From NCBI GenBank assembly GCA_019120675.1, contig DWUQ01000117.1, forward strand, positions 1 to 5,627: a stretch of DNA of 5,627 nucleotides, read 5' to 3'. A program made the translations under genes and the position numbers. The notes beneath the pieces are model-generated. The model was given only the letters and a program-made list of their open reading frames with translations, made no database searches and was not told the origin of the DNA. This document shows positions 4,592-5,627 of the stretch, piece by piece. This DNA comes from Candidatus Paenalcaligenes intestinipullorum. GTDB lineage: Bacteria > Pseudomonadota > Gammaproteobacteria > Burkholderiales > Burkholderiaceae_B. Every line of letters begins with the position of its first letter. The stretch's first letter is position 1.

Positions 4592-5627
4592 ATGACTGAT
4601 CTTAAAATTTTTAATCGTATGGAGTCCGAAGTCCGCGGTTATATCCGGTCATTTCCCGTAGTGTTTAAAAAAGCCAAAGGTTCCATACTTTTTGATGAAA
4701 ACGACAAAGAGTATGTGGACTTTTTCAGTGGCGCTGGCACCTTAAACTACGGCCATAACAATCCGCTCATGAAAGAGCGCATGATTGACTATTTAAACTC
4801 TGATGGTGTTGTGCATGGGCTGGATATGGCCACCAGCGCTAAAAAGCATTTTTTAGAAACCTTTGATCGCTATATTTTAAAACCCCGCAAGTGGGAGTAT
4901 GTCCTACAGTTTACGGGCCCGATGGGCACCAATGCCGTCGAAGCCGCGCTAAAGCTCGCGCGCTTAGTAAAAGGCCGCTCCAACGTGGTCGCGTTTACGC
5001 ATGGTTTTCATGGGGTGAGTGCCGGTTCTCTAGCGGTTACGGCGAACCAAAAATTCCGCCAAGCCGCAGGGGTGGATTTAGGCAATGCTACATTTTTACC
5101 GTATGACGGTTATTTAGGTCCTGATGTCAACACCTTGGCTTACTTCGAACGCATGCTGGATGATCCTAGTAGCGGTTTGGATAAGCCCGCAGCGGTCATT
5201 GTTGAAACCATTCAAGGTGAAGGCGGGGTAAACGTCGCCACACGCGCGTGGATGCAAGAGCTACAGCGCCTCTGCCGTCGCCACGACATTTTGTTGATTG
5301 TGGATGATATTCAAGTCGGTTGCGGCCGTACTGGTAGTTTCTTTAGCTTTGATGAAATGGGGATTCAGCCCGATATCATTACCTTGTCCAAATCTTTATC
5401 GGGTTTTGGCTTGCCCATGTCATTAGTGCTGATCAAGCCCGAACTCGATAAATGGAAACCCGGTTCGCACAGTGGTACGTTCCGTGGCAATAACCTCGCT
5501 TTTGTTACAGCGGCTACGGCTATTGAGCAATATTGGGCAGATAACGCTTTCAAAGAGGAAATCCAGCAAAAGGCAGAGCTTGTCAGCAATTGGTTGGAAA
5601 ACATTGCCCAAAGCTATTCAGACGCAG
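4592..5627 (+). CDS. ectB: Diaminobutyrate-2-oxoglutarate transaminase EctB, N-terminal 345 residues (3' end outside window)
   Basis: The frame is open from ATG at 4592 to the window edge, giving 345 codons of a family normally about 420-435 residues long. EctB is a class III PLP aminotransferase. It converts L-aspartate-4-semialdehyde and glutamate to L-2,4-diaminobutyrate and 2-oxoglutarate, the first committed step of ectoine synthesis. Visible marks are the N-terminus FNRMESEVRGYIRSFP (7-22), FFSGAGTLNYGHNNP, and the cofactor phosphate region FTGPMGTNAVEAALKLAR. Further on are FTHGFHG, ETIQGEGGVN, the PLP-ring aspartate in VDDIQVGCGRTG (Asp238) and the Schiff-base lysine in TLSKSLSG (Lys267). 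HSGTFRGNNLAF follows. A strong ribosome-binding site AGGAGAGGA (4578-4586) precedes ATG, in contrast to the weak sites of ectR and ectA. ectC, and perhaps ectD or an aspartokinase gene, should follow beyond the edge; that is inferred from conserved order. Confidence 0.97.
   Translation, partial: MTDLKIFNRMESEVRGYIRSFPVVFKKAKGSILFDENDKEYVDFFSGAGTLNYGHNNPLMKERMIDYLNSDGVVHGLDMATSAKKHFLETFDRYILKPRKWEYVLQFTGPMGTNAVEAALKLARLVKGRSNVVAFTHGFHGVSAGSLAVTANQKFRQAAGVDLGNATFLPYDGYLGPDVNTLAYFERMLDDPSSGLDKPAAVIVETIQGEGGVNVATRAWMQELQRLCRRHDILLIVDDIQVGCGRTGSFFSFDEMGIQPDIITLSKSLSGFGLPMSLVLIKPELDKWKPGSHSGTFRGNNLAFVTAATAIEQYWADNAFKEEIQQKAELVSNWLENIAQSYSDA

Noticed and set aside
4891..5106. Short + strand open frame inside ectB
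   Set aside because: It is out of frame with ectB, which is continuous and has all family motifs through this stretch, so there is no sign of a frameshift.

Overview
This window looks like chromosomal DNA of a betaproteobacterium, most likely Alcaligenaceae or a close relative. The evidence is the short H-NS-family protein with the beta/gamma-type C-terminus (KYRN-ATGD-W-GRGR-PRW), the DUF4136 lipoprotein-type tail, the nitrilase-tldD pair and an EctR-led ectoine operon. Base composition is moderate by eye, so a high-GC Bordetella-like genome is less likely. I cannot name the genus.

Layout. (1) Positions 1-339 are the 3' end of a + strand gene for a DUF4136-type envelope protein. It converges on (2) a - strand H-NS-like nucleoid protein gene (451-792), and a hairpin at 403-434 probably terminates both. 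(3) The 127-bp divergent spacer 793-919 holds a perfect 18-bp inverted repeat (810-852). (4) On the + strand a two-gene unit follows: a nitrilase-superfamily amidase (920-1738) and tldD (1757-3223), 18 bp apart, closed by a strong intrinsic terminator (3250-3278). (5) The window ends in an ectoine (osmolyte) operon. A sigma70-like promoter (3289-3318) is overlapped by a palindrome resembling the EctR operator (3315-3332). It is followed by ectR (3366-3899), ectA (3896-4459, overlapping ectR by 4 bp) and ectB (from 4592, cut by the window edge).

How the genes work together. EctB makes L-2,4-diaminobutyrate from aspartate semialdehyde and EctA acetylates it. EctC, the synthase that closes the ring, should lie just outside the right edge. 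EctR as first gene, with its probable operator over its own -10 box, would give negative autoregulation of the whole operon. The amidase and TldD form a conserved neighbour pair (metabolite repair or C-N hydrolysis, and peptide proteolysis), but nothing in the sequence proves a shared pathway.

Most of the window is recognisable. The items that deserve a second look are the long perfect palindrome beside the H-NS gene start, whose arms resemble loxP arms, and the ectR operator/operon arrangement. I see no mobile element, CRISPR array, tRNA or rRNA.
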